A stretch of DNA of 64,000 nt from Streptomyces sp. NBC_00249 (GTDB taxonomy: Bacteria > Actinomycetota > Actinomycetes > Streptomycetales > Streptomycetaceae). The notes below the pieces were generated by a model that was not told the DNA's origin, did no database searches, and worked only from the letters and a program-made list of their open reading frames with translations. Both the position numbers and the translations under genes were made by a program. Positions 33,370 through 43,487 of this stretch are shown one piece after another. Position 1 is the stretch's first letter. Each line of letters begins with the position of its first letter. Location of the stretch: NCBI RefSeq assembly GCF_026342355.1, contig NZ_JAPEMV010000001.1, forward strand, positions 1,948,441-2,012,440, read 5' to 3'.

Positions 33370-34678
33370 AGGCGGCCGCGTCCCGCGTCAGCTCGTAGCG
33401 CCTGACGTAGGCGCCGAGGAAGGCCTGCAGTGTGGCGACGGCCGGGATCGCGATCAGCGCCCCGACCGCGCCCAGCAGGGCGGTGCCCGCGACGACCGAG
33501 CCGAAGGCCACCGCCGGATGGATGTCCACGGTCTTCGAGGTCAGCTTGGGCTGCAGCACGTAGTTCTCGAACTGCTGGTAGACCACCACGAATCCGAGCA
33601 CGTACAGCGCGTACCAGGGATTGACCGTGAAGGCGATCAGGATGGGCAGCGCGCCCGCCAGGTAGGTGCCGATGGTGGGGATGAACTGGGAGACCAGCCC
33701 CACCCACACCGCGAGCGCGGGCGCGTACGGCACATCGAGGATCACGAAGAGGATGTAGTGCGCGATCCCGGAGATCAGCGCCATCAGCCCGCGCGAGTAC
33801 AGGTAGCCGCCCGTCTTGGCGACGGCGATCTCCCAGGCCCGCAGCACCTCCGCCTGCTTGGCCGGCGGCAGTACGGAGCACAGCGCGCGGCGCAGCCGGG
33901 GCCCGTCGGCGGCGAAGTAGAAGGAGAACAGGCCGATCGTCAGCAGCTTGAACAGTCCGCCGAGCACGGTGGCGGACACGTCGAGCACCCCGCTCGCGCT
34001 GTTCTGCACGTACTTCTGGAGCCAGTCGGAGTGCAGCAGGCTGTCCTGGATCTCCAGCCGGGACAGCTCGGTGTGGAAGGTCGCGTTGATCGAGCCGATC
34101 ACCGAGTCGAGGTAGCGCGGGAAGCTCGCCACGATGTCGACGATCTGCCCGGCCAGCATCGAACCGAGCAGCGCGAGGAAGCCGGCCACCGCGACGAACA
34201 CCCCGAGGAACACCAGGAAGGTGGCGAGCCCGCGGCGCATTCCGCGGGCCGCCATCCTGGTGACGGCCGGTTCGACGGCGAGCGCGAGGAAGAAGGCGAT
34301 CAGGATGTTGAGGAGCAGCCCGATCAGCTGGTGGAAGGCCCAGCTGCCGAGCTGGAAGCAGGCCACGAGGGCCAGTACGAGGATCACCGCGCGCGGCAGC
34401 CAGCGCGGCATCCGCGCCTCCGGCCCGGCCTGCCCGGGTGCCCGTCCGGCGGGACCGCCCGGCCCGGCGGGGTCGGTGGGCCAGGGCCCCGCCCCGGACT
34501 CCGCTTCCCCCACACCCACGCCCCGCGGGGCCTCGGCGCCCGCCCCGGCCTCCGGGCCCGCCTGGGCGCCGGGACCTCGCTGGGGGCCGGGACCCCGCCG
34601 GGCCTGCGGCTCCGCCGGGCTCCGGTGACCTCCCGGGGCCTCGTCGCGCGGGCGGGTCGTCTCGTCTGTCGCTGCCAC
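33317..34678 (-). CDS. AI-2E family transporter
   Basis: A 453-residue membrane protein. Residues 1-90 are low-complexity Pro/Gly/Ala/Glu and probably disordered. The AI-2E permease core follows (about 92-430) with about eight TMs, a large soluble loop (about 145-250) and a conserved GRALPIL-type re-entrant (here AGALPILIAFTVNPWYAL). The family was named for AI-2 export, but many members are Na/H antiporters or exporters of unknown substrates. The long head is common in Streptomyces relatives. It converges on the HTH/Clp-N gene with 53-bp overlap. Confidence 0.88.
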   Translation of the reverse strand: MAATDETTRPRDEAPGGHRSPAEPQARRGPGPQRGPGAQAGPEAGAGAEAPRGVGVGEAESGAGPWPTDPAGPGGPAGRAPGQAGPEARMPRWLPRAVILVLALVACFQLGSWAFHQLIGLLLNILIAFFLALAVEPAVTRMAARGMRRGLATFLVFLGVFVAVAGFLALLGSMLAGQIVDIVASFPRYLDSVIGSINATFHTELSRLEIQDSLLHSDWLQKYVQNSASGVLDVSATVLGGLFKLLTIGLFSFYFAADGPRLRRALCSVLPPAKQAEVLRAWEIAVAKTGGYLYSRGLMALISGIAHYILFVILDVPYAPALAVWVGLVSQFIPTIGTYLAGALPILIAFTVNPWYALYVLGFVVVYQQFENYVLQPKLTSKTVDIHPAVAFGSVVAGTALLGAVGALIAIPAVATLQAFLGAYVRRYELTRDAAASTAPSRPWSRVRLPRRR

Positions 34679-34738
34679 GCGCCCCAGTCTGTCCCACCCG
34701 CCACCCGAACCACGAAGCGACGGCGGCCCCCGGCGCGG

Positions 34739-34933
34739 TCAGCGCAGGGAGGCCGGCACGTCCATCGCCGAACACACCGCGCGCCACACGTCCTTGGTCT
34801 CCCAGCCCGCGTCGAGCGCCTGGTGGACGGTGCGCCCCCCGAGTTCCGTCATCACGTGGTCCCGGGCGAAGGACTCCGCGTAGCCGGCACCGAAGTGCTC
34901 CGCCATCCGCTCCCAGAAAATCGTCAACCGCAT
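34739..34933 (-). CDS. DUF3046 family small protein
   Basis: A 64-residue protein that matches the actinobacterial DUF3046 pattern: MRLTIFWERMAEHFGAGYAE start, DHVMTELGGRTVHQALDAG middle and WRAVCSAMDVP end. No function is known. Members usually lie near recA-recX in actinobacteria, as here (about 7 kb away). It is divergent from the next gene and follows the AI-2E gene's upstream end. Confidence 0.85.
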   Translation of the reverse strand: MRLTIFWERMAEHFGAGYAESFARDHVMTELGGRTVHQALDAGWETKDVWRAVCSAMDVPASLR

Positions 34934-35014
34934 GCCTCCAGTATCCCGCCCCGGAGAGTGCACCGGCCCCGTTCGTCCCCCCTCCGCGGCTCCCCGGCCC
35001 CTACGGTTTCTCGC

Positions 35015-35998
35015 ATGCCTGGAGACGAAGCTTCCCCGCTGGCCCGCGCCGAGCAGTTCATCTGGCTCACGGCCCGGGTCCTGGAACAGCGGCGGTTCGC
35101 GTTCCACTTCCTCGGCGGGGACGCCGACCCGGTGGACGCGGCCCTCGGCGCGTACCTGGGCGGCGACGGCGGCTACGGCCACGCCCTCGACCCGGATCTG
35201 CGCGGCCCGCTGAGCCAGCCCCTGCACACCGCGCACGCCCTGCGGATCCTCGACGGCCTCGGCCGCTGCGGCGGGCAGCGCGTCGAGCGGCTGTGCCGCC
35301 ACCTGACCGGGATCTCCACCCCCGACGGCGCGCTGCCGCTGGTCCGCCCGGCCCCGCGCGACTACCCGTCGGCCCCCTACCACCCGGTGCTCGACGATCC
35401 GCCGGGCGAGCTGCTGACCACGGGCCCGGTCGTCGGGGTGCTGCACCGCAACCGGATCTGGCACGCGTGGCTGTTCCGGGCCACGGACTTCTGCTGGGAG
35501 CGGGTCGAGACGCTGCGCCACTCGCACCCGTACGAGGTCCAGAGCGCGGTGGCCTTCCTCGACGGCGCCCCCGACCGGCCCCGCGCGGCGGCGGCCGCGG
35601 ACCGGCTGGGCCGGCTGGTGCGCGAGCGGCGCCTGGCGGTGCTCGACCCGGGGCGGCGCGAGGAGTACCCGGCCTCCCCCGGCTACGCGCCGGGCGAGCT
35701 GCTGTTCCCGCACGACTACGCGCGGCGGCCGGAGTCGCTGGCCCGGGGCTGGTTCACGGACGAGGAGATGGGCCGTTCGCTCGACCTCCTCGCGGCCGAG
35801 CAGCAGCCGGACGGCGGCTGGCCGGTGCGCCGCCGGGCCTGGGCGCCGGGCAGCTCGCTGGAGCGGCGGCCGATCGTCACCGTGGAGGCCCTGCTGACGC
35901 TGCGCGCGTACGGGCGGCCGCTGGGCGCGGCGGGCCCCGCCGACCTGGCCGGTCCTGCCGGTCCGGTCAGCCCCCCAGGGCCCGTACGCCCGCGGTGA
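35015..35998 (+). CDS. Alpha-toroid-like protein, unknown function
   Basis: A 327-residue protein rich in helices, with repeated prenyltransferase/squalene-oxidase-like motifs: DPVDAALGAYLGGDGGYGHAL (about 45-60) and AAEQQPDGGWPVRRRAW (about 265-280), which resemble the QxxDGGW repeats of alpha/alpha toroids. I see no DxDD catalytic motif, so it is not a terpene cyclase by sequence. There is no signal or TM. Function is unknown. It overlaps the convergent azlD by 32 bp. Confidence 0.7.
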   Translation: MPGDEASPLARAEQFIWLTARVLEQRRFAFHFLGGDADPVDAALGAYLGGDGGYGHALDPDLRGPLSQPLHTAHALRILDGLGRCGGQRVERLCRHLTGISTPDGALPLVRPAPRDYPSAPYHPVLDDPPGELLTTGPVVGVLHRNRIWHAWLFRATDFCWERVETLRHSHPYEVQSAVAFLDGAPDRPRAAAAADRLGRLVRERRLAVLDPGRREEYPASPGYAPGELLFPHDYARRPESLARGWFTDEEMGRSLDLLAAEQQPDGGWPVRRRAWAPGSSLERRPIVTVEALLTLRAYGRPLGAAGPADLAGPAGPVSPPGPVRPR

Positions 35999-36275
35999 CC
36001 ACCACCGCGGCCGCGACCACCAGCAGGAACGGAGCCCGCAGCAGCAGCGCCACGCCGGCGGCCGCGAGTCCGGCGGCCCGGGCGTCGAGGACCAGTTCGT
36101 GGCCGGTGCTGAAGGTCTGCTGGGCGGTGAGCGCGGCGAGCAGCGCGACCGGGAGCAGGGCGGAGAGCTTGCGGACGGCGGGCCGCTCCAGGGCCCCGGC
36201 GGGCACGAGCAGTCCGGCGAGCTTGACGGCGTAGCAGCCGACGACGGTGAGCCCGATGGCGATCCAGACGTTCAC
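35967..36275 (-). CDS. azlD: Branched-chain amino acid exporter subunit AzlD
   Basis: A 102-residue protein with three to four TMs (about 3-22, 35-55, 62-80, 83-100), the small subunit of the AzlCD exporter. The start is GTG at 36275, overlapping the azlC stop by 4 nt, so the two are coupled. It pairs with AzlC to export branched-chain amino acids or analogues. It overlaps the convergent gene by 32 bp. Confidence 0.88.
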   Translation of the reverse strand: MNVWIAIGLTVVGCYAVKLAGLLVPAGALERPAVRKLSALLPVALLAALTAQQTFSTGHELVLDARAAGLAAAGVALLLRAPFLLVVAAAVVVTAGVRALGG

Positions 36276-36973
36276 GAGCGGCGTCCCTTCATCCACAGCA
36301 CGGCGGGCGCGGCGAGCGCGGCGATCAGTACGGGCACCCCTGCGGGCAGCACCGGCAGGAAGCCCAGGCCGAGGACGAGCGCGAGGGCGGCGACGGCCCG
36401 CTCGGTGGCGGTCTTCAGCATCGGCGCGAGCAGGGCCAGGAAGACGGCGGGCCCGGCGGCGTCCAGCCCCCAGGCGGAGGTGTCCCCGATGGCTTCGGCG
36501 CCGAGCGCGCCCAGCAGGGTGGTGAGGTTCCACAGCACGTACAGGGTGAGTCCGGTGACGGTGAAGCCGAGCCGGGCGGACCTGCGGTCGGGCTGGGCCA
36601 GCGCCACGGCGGTGGTCTCGTCGATGACCCAGTGCGCGGCCAGGGGGCGCACCGCGCGGGGCAGCGCGAGCAGCTGGGACAGCCGCAGGCCGTAGAAGGC
36701 GTTGCGGGTGCCGAGGAAGAAGGCCCCGGCGGCGGCGGTGAACGGGTTCCCGCCCGCCGCGAGTGCTCCGACCAGCGCGAACTGCGAGGCGCCGGTGAAG
36801 ACGAGCAGGCTCAGCACACACGCCTGCAGCGTGCTGATCCCGGCCCCGGCGGCGGTCACCCCGAAGGCGAACCCGGACAGCCCGACGGCCACCCCCACCC
36901 CGAGCGCGTCCCGGACGACGGCGGCACGCGGCCGCCCCTCGGAGACCCTCTCGGGGGTCTCCTGTATCACCAT
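36272..36973 (-). CDS. azlC: Branched-chain amino acid exporter subunit AzlC
   Basis: A 233-residue protein with about seven TMs. FAFGVTAAGAGISTLQACVLSLLVFTGASQFA is shown only in parts here: FGVTAAGAG and FTGASQFA are AzlC family hallmarks, as are GTRNAFYGL and WVIDETTA. It is the large subunit of AzlCD. It lies 83 bp downstream of an AraC regulator on the same strand, the usual Streptomyces layout, so control by that regulator is likely. Confidence 0.92.
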   Translation of the reverse strand: MVIQETPERVSEGRPRAAVVRDALGVGVAVGLSGFAFGVTAAGAGISTLQACVLSLLVFTGASQFALVGALAAGGNPFTAAAGAFFLGTRNAFYGLRLSQLLALPRAVRPLAAHWVIDETTAVALAQPDRRSARLGFTVTGLTLYVLWNLTTLLGALGAEAIGDTSAWGLDAAGPAVFLALLAPMLKTATERAVAALALVLGLGFLPVLPAGVPVLIAALAAPAVLWMKGRRS

Positions 36974-37056
36974 CTGATGTTCTCCCACCCCCCGAACGTA
37001 CGCAGGACGGGCCGGGCGGGTCTTGTACGTTCTTGCACGCCGGACCTGCTCAGGCC

Positions 37057-37893
37057 CTAGCCCCCCGCCCGCTCCCGCCGGTACGCGCCCGGGGGGACGC
37101 CGACGATGCGGGTGAAGTGCCGGTTCAGGTGCGGCTGGTCGGTGAAGCCGACGGTGACGGCCGCCTCGGCCGGCGGGGTCCCCGCGTCCAGCAGCCGGCG
37201 CGCCCGGCGGACCCGGGCGTCGGTGAGCCAGGTGTGCGGCGGCATCCCGTACCGCTCCCGGAAGGCCCGCAGCAGGGCGAAGGGGCTGGTGCCGAGCTCC
37301 GCCGCGAGCTGCTCCAGCGAGGGCGGCTCGGCCATCCGCTCCTCCAGGACGGCCCGGGCGCGTTCCGCGTCGGCGGCGCCCGCGCGGCGCGGCGTACGGG
37401 CGGGCAGCGGGCCCGCGTGCCGGACGAGCATCCTGGCCACCACGCTCCGCAGCAGGGTGTCGGCGGCCAGCGCGTTCCCGGCCTCGGCGGCCCGGTGGAC
37501 CTCGGTGATGGCCCGGGAGCCCTCCGCGTCGGCGACCATGTCGGCGGTGAAGCCGGGGGTGCCGCGCAGCGTGCCCGTCTCGGCGGCGACCTCGGTGATC
37601 AGGGCGCGGGAGGGGTAGAGCGTGGCGTAGGCCCAGCCCTCGGGGACCCCTGCGCGCGCGGTGTGCGCCACCTCGGGGTTGATCAGGACGACGCTGCCCG
37701 GGCCGGCCCGTACCGTCCCGCCGGGCAGGCCGATCTCCTCGACGCCGCCGGTGACGGCCGCGATGACGTACCCGTCGTGCGCGTGGCGCGGGAAGGTGTG
37801 GCGTACGTAGTGGGCGCGCAGCAGGTCCAGTCCCGGTAGCTCCTGGTACTGCCAGTGCCGTGCCCACTCCCGGCGCCCCTCGTCCGTCCCCAT
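37057..37893 (-). CDS. AraC family regulator with cupin sensor
   Basis: A 278-residue protein. An N-terminal cupin ligand domain (about 15-110, HTFPRHAHDGYVIAAVTGG and PGSVVLINPEVAHTA) precedes two C-terminal HTHs (about 175-275; LEQLAAELGTSPFALLRAF and PAEAAVTVGFTDQPHLNRHF). It is upstream of azlC-azlD on the same strand and is the probable activator of that exporter, perhaps sensing an amino acid. Confidence 0.9.
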   Translation of the reverse strand: MGTDEGRREWARHWQYQELPGLDLLRAHYVRHTFPRHAHDGYVIAAVTGGVEEIGLPGGTVRAGPGSVVLINPEVAHTARAGVPEGWAYATLYPSRALITEVAAETGTLRGTPGFTADMVADAEGSRAITEVHRAAEAGNALAADTLLRSVVARMLVRHAGPLPARTPRRAGAADAERARAVLEERMAEPPSLEQLAAELGTSPFALLRAFRERYGMPPHTWLTDARVRRARRLLDAGTPPAEAAVTVGFTDQPHLNRHFTRIVGVPPGAYRRERAGG

Positions 37894-37973
37894 CTCCCCA
37901 TTCTGCGCCCCGTCCCACTGCGGCGTTTCCCCAGGTCCGGACCGTTGTCAGTGGCCGGGTGCACGATGGGGGC

Positions 37974-40900
37974 ATGGCAGGCGATGCGCTCGACTCGTTC
38001 TCCCCCGCGACCCGCTCCTGGTTCACGGGGGCCTTCCTCACGCCCACGGCCGCCCAGGAGGGGGCCTGGCGGGCGATCGGGGAGGGGTCCGACGTCCTGG
38101 TCGTGGCGCCCACCGGCTCCGGCAAGACCCTGGCGGCCTTCCTCGCCGCCCTCGACCGGCTCGCCTCGACCCCGCCGCCCGCCGAGGCCGGCAAGCGCTG
38201 CCGGGTGCTGTACGTGTCGCCGCTGAAGGCCCTCGCGGTCGACGTGGAGCGCAACCTGCGCAGCCCGTTGACGGGGATCCGGCAGGAGTCGGCCCGGCTG
38301 GGGCTGCCCGAGCCGGACATCCGGGTCGGGATCCGCTCGGGCGACACCCCGCCCGCCGAGCGCCGGGCGCTGGCGAAGAGACCGCCGGACATCCTGATCA
38401 CCACCCCGGAGTCGCTGTTCCTGATGCTGACCTCGGCGGCGCGCGATGCGCTGTCGGGGGTCGAGACGGTGATCCTGGACGAGGTGCACGCGGTGGCCGG
38501 GACCAAGCGGGGCGCCCATCTGGCCCTGTCGCTGGAGCGGCTGGACGAGCTGCTGCCGCGCCCGGCCCGCCGGATCGGTCTGTCGGCGACGGTCCGGCCG
38601 GTGGAGGAGGTGGCCCGCTACCTGGCCCCGCGCGGCAAGGTCGAGATCGTGCAGCCGCCGTCGGCCAAGGAGTTCGACCTGTCGGTGGTCGTCCCGGTCG
38701 AGGACATGGGCGAGTTGGGCGGCTCCCCCGCCACCGAGGGCCGGGAGGGCGGCGACAAGCCGTCGATCTGGCCGCATGTGGAGGAGCGGATCGCGGATCT
38801 GGTCCAGGCCCACCGCTCGACGATCGTGTTCGCCAACTCCCGCCGCCTCGCGGAGCGCCTGTGCAACCGGCTGAACGAGATCGCCTACGAGCGCGCCGTC
38901 GGGGAGCCGCTGTCGCAGGGCTCTCCCCCGGCCGAGATCATGGCCCAGTCGGGCGCCGCGCACGGCGCGCCGCCGCTGCTGGCCCGCGCGCACCACGGCT
39001 CGGTGTCCAAGGAGCAGCGGGCGCAGGTCGAGGAGGACCTGAAGGCGGGCCGGTTGCCCGCCGTGGTCGCCACCTCCAGTCTGGAACTGGGCATCGACAT
39101 GGGCGCCGTGGACCTGGTGGTGCAGGTGGAGTCCCCGCCGTCGGTGGCCTCCGGGCTCCAGCGGGTGGGCCGCGCCGGGCACCAGGTGGGCGCGGTCTCC
39201 ACCGGGGTGGTCTTCCCCAAGTACCGGGGGGACCTGGTGCAGGCCGCGGTGGTCACCGAGCGGATGCGCACCGGTTCGATCGAGTCCCTGCGGATCCCCT
39301 CCAATCCCCTGGACGTGCTCGCCCAGCAGCTGGTCGCGATGACGGCGATGGACACCTGGCAGCTGGACGACCTGCTCGCGCTGGTGCGGCGGGCGGCGCC
39401 CTTCGCGGCGCTGCCCGAGTCGGCGTTCACGGCGGTGCTGGACATGCTGGCGGGCCGCTATCCCTCGGACGCGTTCGCCGAGCTGAGACCCCGGGTGGTG
39501 TGGGACCGGGTCGCGGGGACGGTCACGGGCCGGCCGGGCGCCCAGCGCCTGGCCGTCACCTCCGGCGGCACCATCCCCGACCGGGGGCTGTTCGGTGTCT
39601 TCCTCGCCGGCTCCGACCCGAAGAAGGGCGGGGGCCGGGTCGGCGAGCTGGACGAGGAGATGGTCTACGAGTCCCGCGTGGGCGACGTGTTCACCCTGGG
39701 CACCAGCTCCTGGCGGATCGAGGACATCACCCGCGACCGGGTCCTGGTCACCCCGGCGCCGGGGGTGCCGGGCCGGCTGCCGTTCTGGAAGGGCGACCAG
39801 CTGGGCCGCCCCCTCGAACTGGGCCGTGCCGTCGGGGCGTTCCTGCGCGAGCTGGGCGGGCTCACCGCCGAGGACGCCCGGCTGCGGCTGCTGGCGGCCG
39901 GCCTGGACGCCTGGGCCGCGGAGAACGTACTGGCGTACCTCGCCGAGCAGCGCGAGGCCTGCGGGCACGTACCGGACGACCGGACCATCGTCGTGGAGCG
40001 CTTCCGTGACGAGCTGGGCGACTGGCGGGTGGTGGTCCACTCCCCCTTCGGCGCCCAGGTGCACGCCCCCTGGGCGCTGGCCCTCGGTGCCCGCCTGGCC
40101 GAGCGGTACGGGATGGACGCGCAGGTCATGCATGCCGATGACGGCATCGTGCTACGCCTGCCCGACGCCGATCTGCTCGGCATGGACCTCCTCGACCACG
40201 ACCCGGCGCACACCGCCGCCGCCTCCTTCGAGTTCGACGACGGGCAGGCCCCGCTGGGCGCGGCCGACGTCACCTTCGACCAAGGCGAGATCGGGCAGCT
40301 CGTCACCGACCAGGTGGGCGGCTCGGCCCTGTTCGCGTCCCGGTTCCGCGAGTGCGCGGCCCGCGCGCTGCTGCTGCCGCGCCGCAGTCCCGGCAAGCGC
40401 ACCCCGCTGTGGCAGCAGCGCCAGCGGGCCTCGCAACTGCTCCAGGTGGCCTCGGAGTTCGGTTCGTTCCCGATCGTGCTGGAAGCCGTACGGGAGTGCC
40501 TCCAGGACGTCTTCGACGTGCCCGGCCTGACCGAGTTGATGGGGGACGTCGAGGCCCGCCGGGTCCGCATGGTCGAGGTCACCACCCCCGAGCCCTCCCC
40601 CTTCGCCCGTTCCCTCCTCTTCGGGTACGTGGCCCAGTTCCTCTACGAGGGCGACTCGCCGCTGGCCGAGCGGCGGGCGGCCGCGCTGTCGCTGGACTCG
40701 CGGCTGCTGGCGGAGCTGCTGGGCCAGGCGGAGCTGCGCGAACTGCTCGACGCCGAGGTGCTGGAGGAGCTGGAGCGGGAGCTCCAGTGGCTGACGGAGG
40801 ACCGCCGGGCCAAGGACGCCGAGTCGGTGGCCGACCTGCTGCGCCTGCTGGGCCCGCTGACGGACGCCGAGCTGGCCGGGCGGGGCGCGGAGCCGGACTG

Positions 40901-42569
40901 GGCGCCCGCGCTGGCGGCGGCCCGGCGCGCGGTCCGGGTCCGGATCGGCGGCGCCGAGCACTGGGCGGCGGTCGAGGACGCGGGCCGGCTGCGGGACGCC
41001 CTGGGCACGGCCCTGCCGGTCGGGGTCCCGGAGGCCTTCACCGAGCCGGTCAAGGATCCCCTCGGGGATCTGCTGGCCCGGTACGCGCGCACCCACGGGC
41101 CGTTCACCACCACCGCCGCGGCCGCCCGCTTCGGCCTGGGCGCGGCGGTGACGGAGGGCGCCCTGCACCGGCTCGCGGCGGCGGGCCGGGTGGTCCAGGG
41201 CGAGTTCCATCCGGCGGGCATCGGCCAGGAGTGGTGCGACGCCGGGGTGCTGCGCAGGCTGCGGCGCCGCTCCCTGGCGGCCCTGCGCCAGGAGCTGGAG
41301 CCGGTTCCGCCGGCCTCGCTCGCCACCTTCCTGCCGCAGTGGCAGCACCTGGGCGGCGGCCTGCGCGGGATTGACGGCCTGGCCCGGGCGGTGGAGCAGC
41401 TCCAGGGGGCTCCGGTCCCGGCCTCGGCGCTGGAGCGGCTGATCCTGCCCTCCCGGGTGGCGGGGTACTCCCCGACCCTGCTGGACGAGCTGACCACCAC
41501 CGGCGAGGTGGTGTGGGCGGGCGCGGGGGCCCTGCCGGGCAAGGACGGCTGGATCTCCCTCTACCTGGCGGAGGCGGCGCCCCTGCTGCTCCCGGCGCCG
41601 CACCCGCTGGAGCTGTCCCCCCTGCACCAGGCGGTCCTCGATGCCCTCTCCGGCGGGTACGGCCTGTTCTTCCGCCAGCTGACGGAGTCGGTCCGCGCCC
41701 GCCACCCGGAGGCCACGGACCTGGAGCTGTCCTCGGCGGTGTGGGACCTGGCCTGGTCGGGCCGGCTGACGAACGACACCCTGGCCCCGCTGCGTTCCCT
41801 GCTGGGCTCGGGCCGTACGGCGGGCGCCACCGCGCACCGCGCCCGGCGTACGGTCCCGCGCGGCCGGTACGGCAGCCTCTCGGCCACGGTCTCCCGTACG
41901 GGCCCGCCCACGGTCTCCGGCCGCTGGTCCCTGCTGCCGGGGCGGGCCCCCGATCCGACGCACCGGGCGCACGCCCTGGCCCGGACCCTGCTGGACCGCC
42001 ACGGCGTGGTCACCCGGGGGGCGGTGGCGGCGGAGGGGGTCGAGGGCGGCTTCAGCGCGGTCTACCGGATCCTGTCCGCGTTCGAGGACAGCGGGCAGGC
42101 CCGGCGGGGCTACGTGGTGGAGGGCCTGGGCGCGGCCCAGTTCGCGATGGACGGGGCGGTGGACCGGCTGCGCGCGGCCGAGCGGACCCCGCCGCCGCTG
42201 GCGGCCGTGGTGCTGGCGGCGGCCGATCCGGCGAACGCGTACGGGGCGGCCCTGCCCTGGCCGGAGCCCCCGGCCGGGGCGACGCACAAGCCGGGCCGCA
42301 AGGCGGGCTCCCTGGTGGTGCTGGTCGACGGGGAGCTCACGCTGTACCTGGAGCGGGGCGGCAAGACCCTGCTGGCCTGGCCGGAGCCCGCCGACCCGCG
42401 CCTCGCGGCGGCCACGGCGGCCCTGGTCTCGGCCTCCCGCGCGGGCACCCTGCCGGCCCTGACGGTGGAGCGGATCAATGCCGCCGCCGCCCTGACCTCG
42501 CCGTTCGGGACGGCTCTGGAGGCGGCCGGTTTCCATGCCACTCCGAGGGGGCTGCGGCTGCGCGAGTGA
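37974..42569 (+). CDS. lhr: Lhr-type large ATP-dependent helicase
   Basis: A 1531-residue superfamily 2 helicase. Walker A is APTGSGKT (45-52), the DEVH box is ILDEVHAVAG, and motif III is SATV. The helicase C domain follows with motif VI near GLQRVGRAGHQ, then the Lhr winged-helix and core domain and the long Lhr C-terminal extension (about 900-1531). Lhr unwinds DNA/RNA-DNA hybrids 3'-5' and is linked to damage-induced repair in mycobacteria. MAGDALDSFSP at 37974 is the likely start. It is monocistronic. Confidence 0.94.
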   Translation: MAGDALDSFSPATRSWFTGAFLTPTAAQEGAWRAIGEGSDVLVVAPTGSGKTLAAFLAALDRLASTPPPAEAGKRCRVLYVSPLKALAVDVERNLRSPLTGIRQESARLGLPEPDIRVGIRSGDTPPAERRALAKRPPDILITTPESLFLMLTSAARDALSGVETVILDEVHAVAGTKRGAHLALSLERLDELLPRPARRIGLSATVRPVEEVARYLAPRGKVEIVQPPSAKEFDLSVVVPVEDMGELGGSPATEGREGGDKPSIWPHVEERIADLVQAHRSTIVFANSRRLAERLCNRLNEIAYERAVGEPLSQGSPPAEIMAQSGAAHGAPPLLARAHHGSVSKEQRAQVEEDLKAGRLPAVVATSSLELGIDMGAVDLVVQVESPPSVASGLQRVGRAGHQVGAVSTGVVFPKYRGDLVQAAVVTERMRTGSIESLRIPSNPLDVLAQQLVAMTAMDTWQLDDLLALVRRAAPFAALPESAFTAVLDMLAGRYPSDAFAELRPRVVWDRVAGTVTGRPGAQRLAVTSGGTIPDRGLFGVFLAGSDPKKGGGRVGELDEEMVYESRVGDVFTLGTSSWRIEDITRDRVLVTPAPGVPGRLPFWKGDQLGRPLELGRAVGAFLRELGGLTAEDARLRLLAAGLDAWAAENVLAYLAEQREACGHVPDDRTIVVERFRDELGDWRVVVHSPFGAQVHAPWALALGARLAERYGMDAQVMHADDGIVLRLPDADLLGMDLLDHDPAHTAAASFEFDDGQAPLGAADVTFDQGEIGQLVTDQVGGSALFASRFRECAARALLLPRRSPGKRTPLWQQRQRASQLLQVASEFGSFPIVLEAVRECLQDVFDVPGLTELMGDVEARRVRMVEVTTPEPSPFARSLLFGYVAQFLYEGDSPLAERRAAALSLDSRLLAELLGQAELRELLDAEVLEELERELQWLTEDRRAKDAESVADLLRLLGPLTDAELAGRGAEPDWAPALAAARRAVRVRIGGAEHWAAVEDAGRLRDALGTALPVGVPEAFTEPVKDPLGDLLARYARTHGPFTTTAAAARFGLGAAVTEGALHRLAAAGRVVQGEFHPAGIGQEWCDAGVLRRLRRRSLAALRQELEPVPPASLATFLPQWQHLGGGLRGIDGLARAVEQLQGAPVPASALERLILPSRVAGYSPTLLDELTTTGEVVWAGAGALPGKDGWISLYLAEAAPLLLPAPHPLELSPLHQAVLDALSGGYGLFFRQLTESVRARHPEATDLELSSAVWDLAWSGRLTNDTLAPLRSLLGSGRTAGATAHRARRTVPRGRYGSLSATVSRTGPPTVSGRWSLLPGRAPDPTHRAHALARTLLDRHGVVTRGAVAAEGVEGGFSAVYRILSAFEDSGQARRGYVVEGLGAAQFAMDGAVDRLRAAERTPPPLAAVVLAAADPANAYGAALPWPEPPAGATHKPGRKAGSLVVLVDGELTLYLERGGKTLLAWPEPADPRLAAATAALVSASRAGTLPALTVERINAAAALTSPFGTALEAAGFHATPRGLRLRE

Positions 42570-42736
42570 GGGCGGCGCGCGGTCTCAGCCGGGCTACGTA
42601 TGTCTTGGGCATGTCACGAAACGGCGGCCAGACGCCCCTGGGGCCACCGAAGTACTTATTCATGCTTTATCAAGGTGATCGCACACGTCGCGTTCGACGC
42701 CGTGCGAACAGTTTTCCGACATGGGGGATAAGAAAA

Positions 42737-43450
42737 GTGAGCACCTTCAGCATGCGTAGAAGCACCCTGGCCGCGGTCGGCCTGGCGGTCGCCGGCACCG
42801 TCGTCCTCACCGGCTGCAAGGACGGCAACGAAGAGCTGACCCCGGCCGCGCCGAGCGCCCCCGCCGCTTCGCCCTCCTCCTCGGCCCCCGCCGCCGACGG
42901 CGGCTACAGCACCCCGCCGAGCGCCTCGGCCGCGCCCAGCGCCTCCACGGGCGGCGGCGACGCCCCCGCCCCCGGCACCGGCGGCACCGCGAAGTCCGGC
43001 CAGGTCTTCAAGATCGGCGAGGCCGCGACGGTCCCGTTCAGCTACGGCAGCACCAAGGGCGGCCAGATCGCCCTCACCGTCACCGCGATCGAGCAGGGCA
43101 ACCCGGCCGACCTCGACGCGCTCAAGCTCGGCGACAAGGTCAAGGGGATGATCCCCTACTACGTCCGCTACTCGGTCCAGAACACCGGTACGACGGACCT
43201 GTCGTTCACCTCCGTCGGCCACATCAAGGGCCTGCTCGCGGACGGCTCCGAGGCCCAGGGCGTGTCGGTCATCGGCAAGTTCGAGAAGTGCCCGAACGAG
43301 TCCCTGCCGAAGGGCTTCACCAACGGCAAGACGCAGACCAGCTGCGCCATCGCCCTGGCCCCCTCCGCGCAGACGAAGGTCTCCGGCGCCGAGTACTGGG
43401 GCGACCCGTACAACTCGCTGAACAAGAACAAGGAGCTCATCTGGAAGTAG
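42737..43450 (+). CDS. Lipoprotein of unknown function
   Basis: A 237-residue protein with a lipoprotein signal and lipobox LTGC, then a Ser/Ala/Pro/Gly low-complexity linker (to about residue 90) and a C-terminal beta-rich domain (DUF4352-like; VFKIGEAATVPF, ALTVTAIEQGN, YYVRYSVQNTGTTDL) of the kind found in secreted Streptomyces proteins. The GTG at 42737 has a GGGGGATAAG ribosome site; an ATG five codons later is possible. It ends before a hairpin terminator. Role unknown. Confidence 0.8.
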   Translation: MSTFSMRRSTLAAVGLAVAGTVVLTGCKDGNEELTPAAPSAPAASPSSSAPAADGGYSTPPSASAAPSASTGGGDAPAPGTGGTAKSGQVFKIGEAATVPFSYGSTKGGQIALTVTAIEQGNPADLDALKLGDKVKGMIPYYVRYSVQNTGTTDLSFTSVGHIKGLLADGSEAQGVSVIGKFEKCPNESLPKGFTNGKTQTSCAIALAPSAQTKVSGAEYWGDPYNSLNKNKELIWK

Positions 43451-43487
43451 TGGGCGGCCCCCCGGCCCCCCACCGCTCCTGACCGAC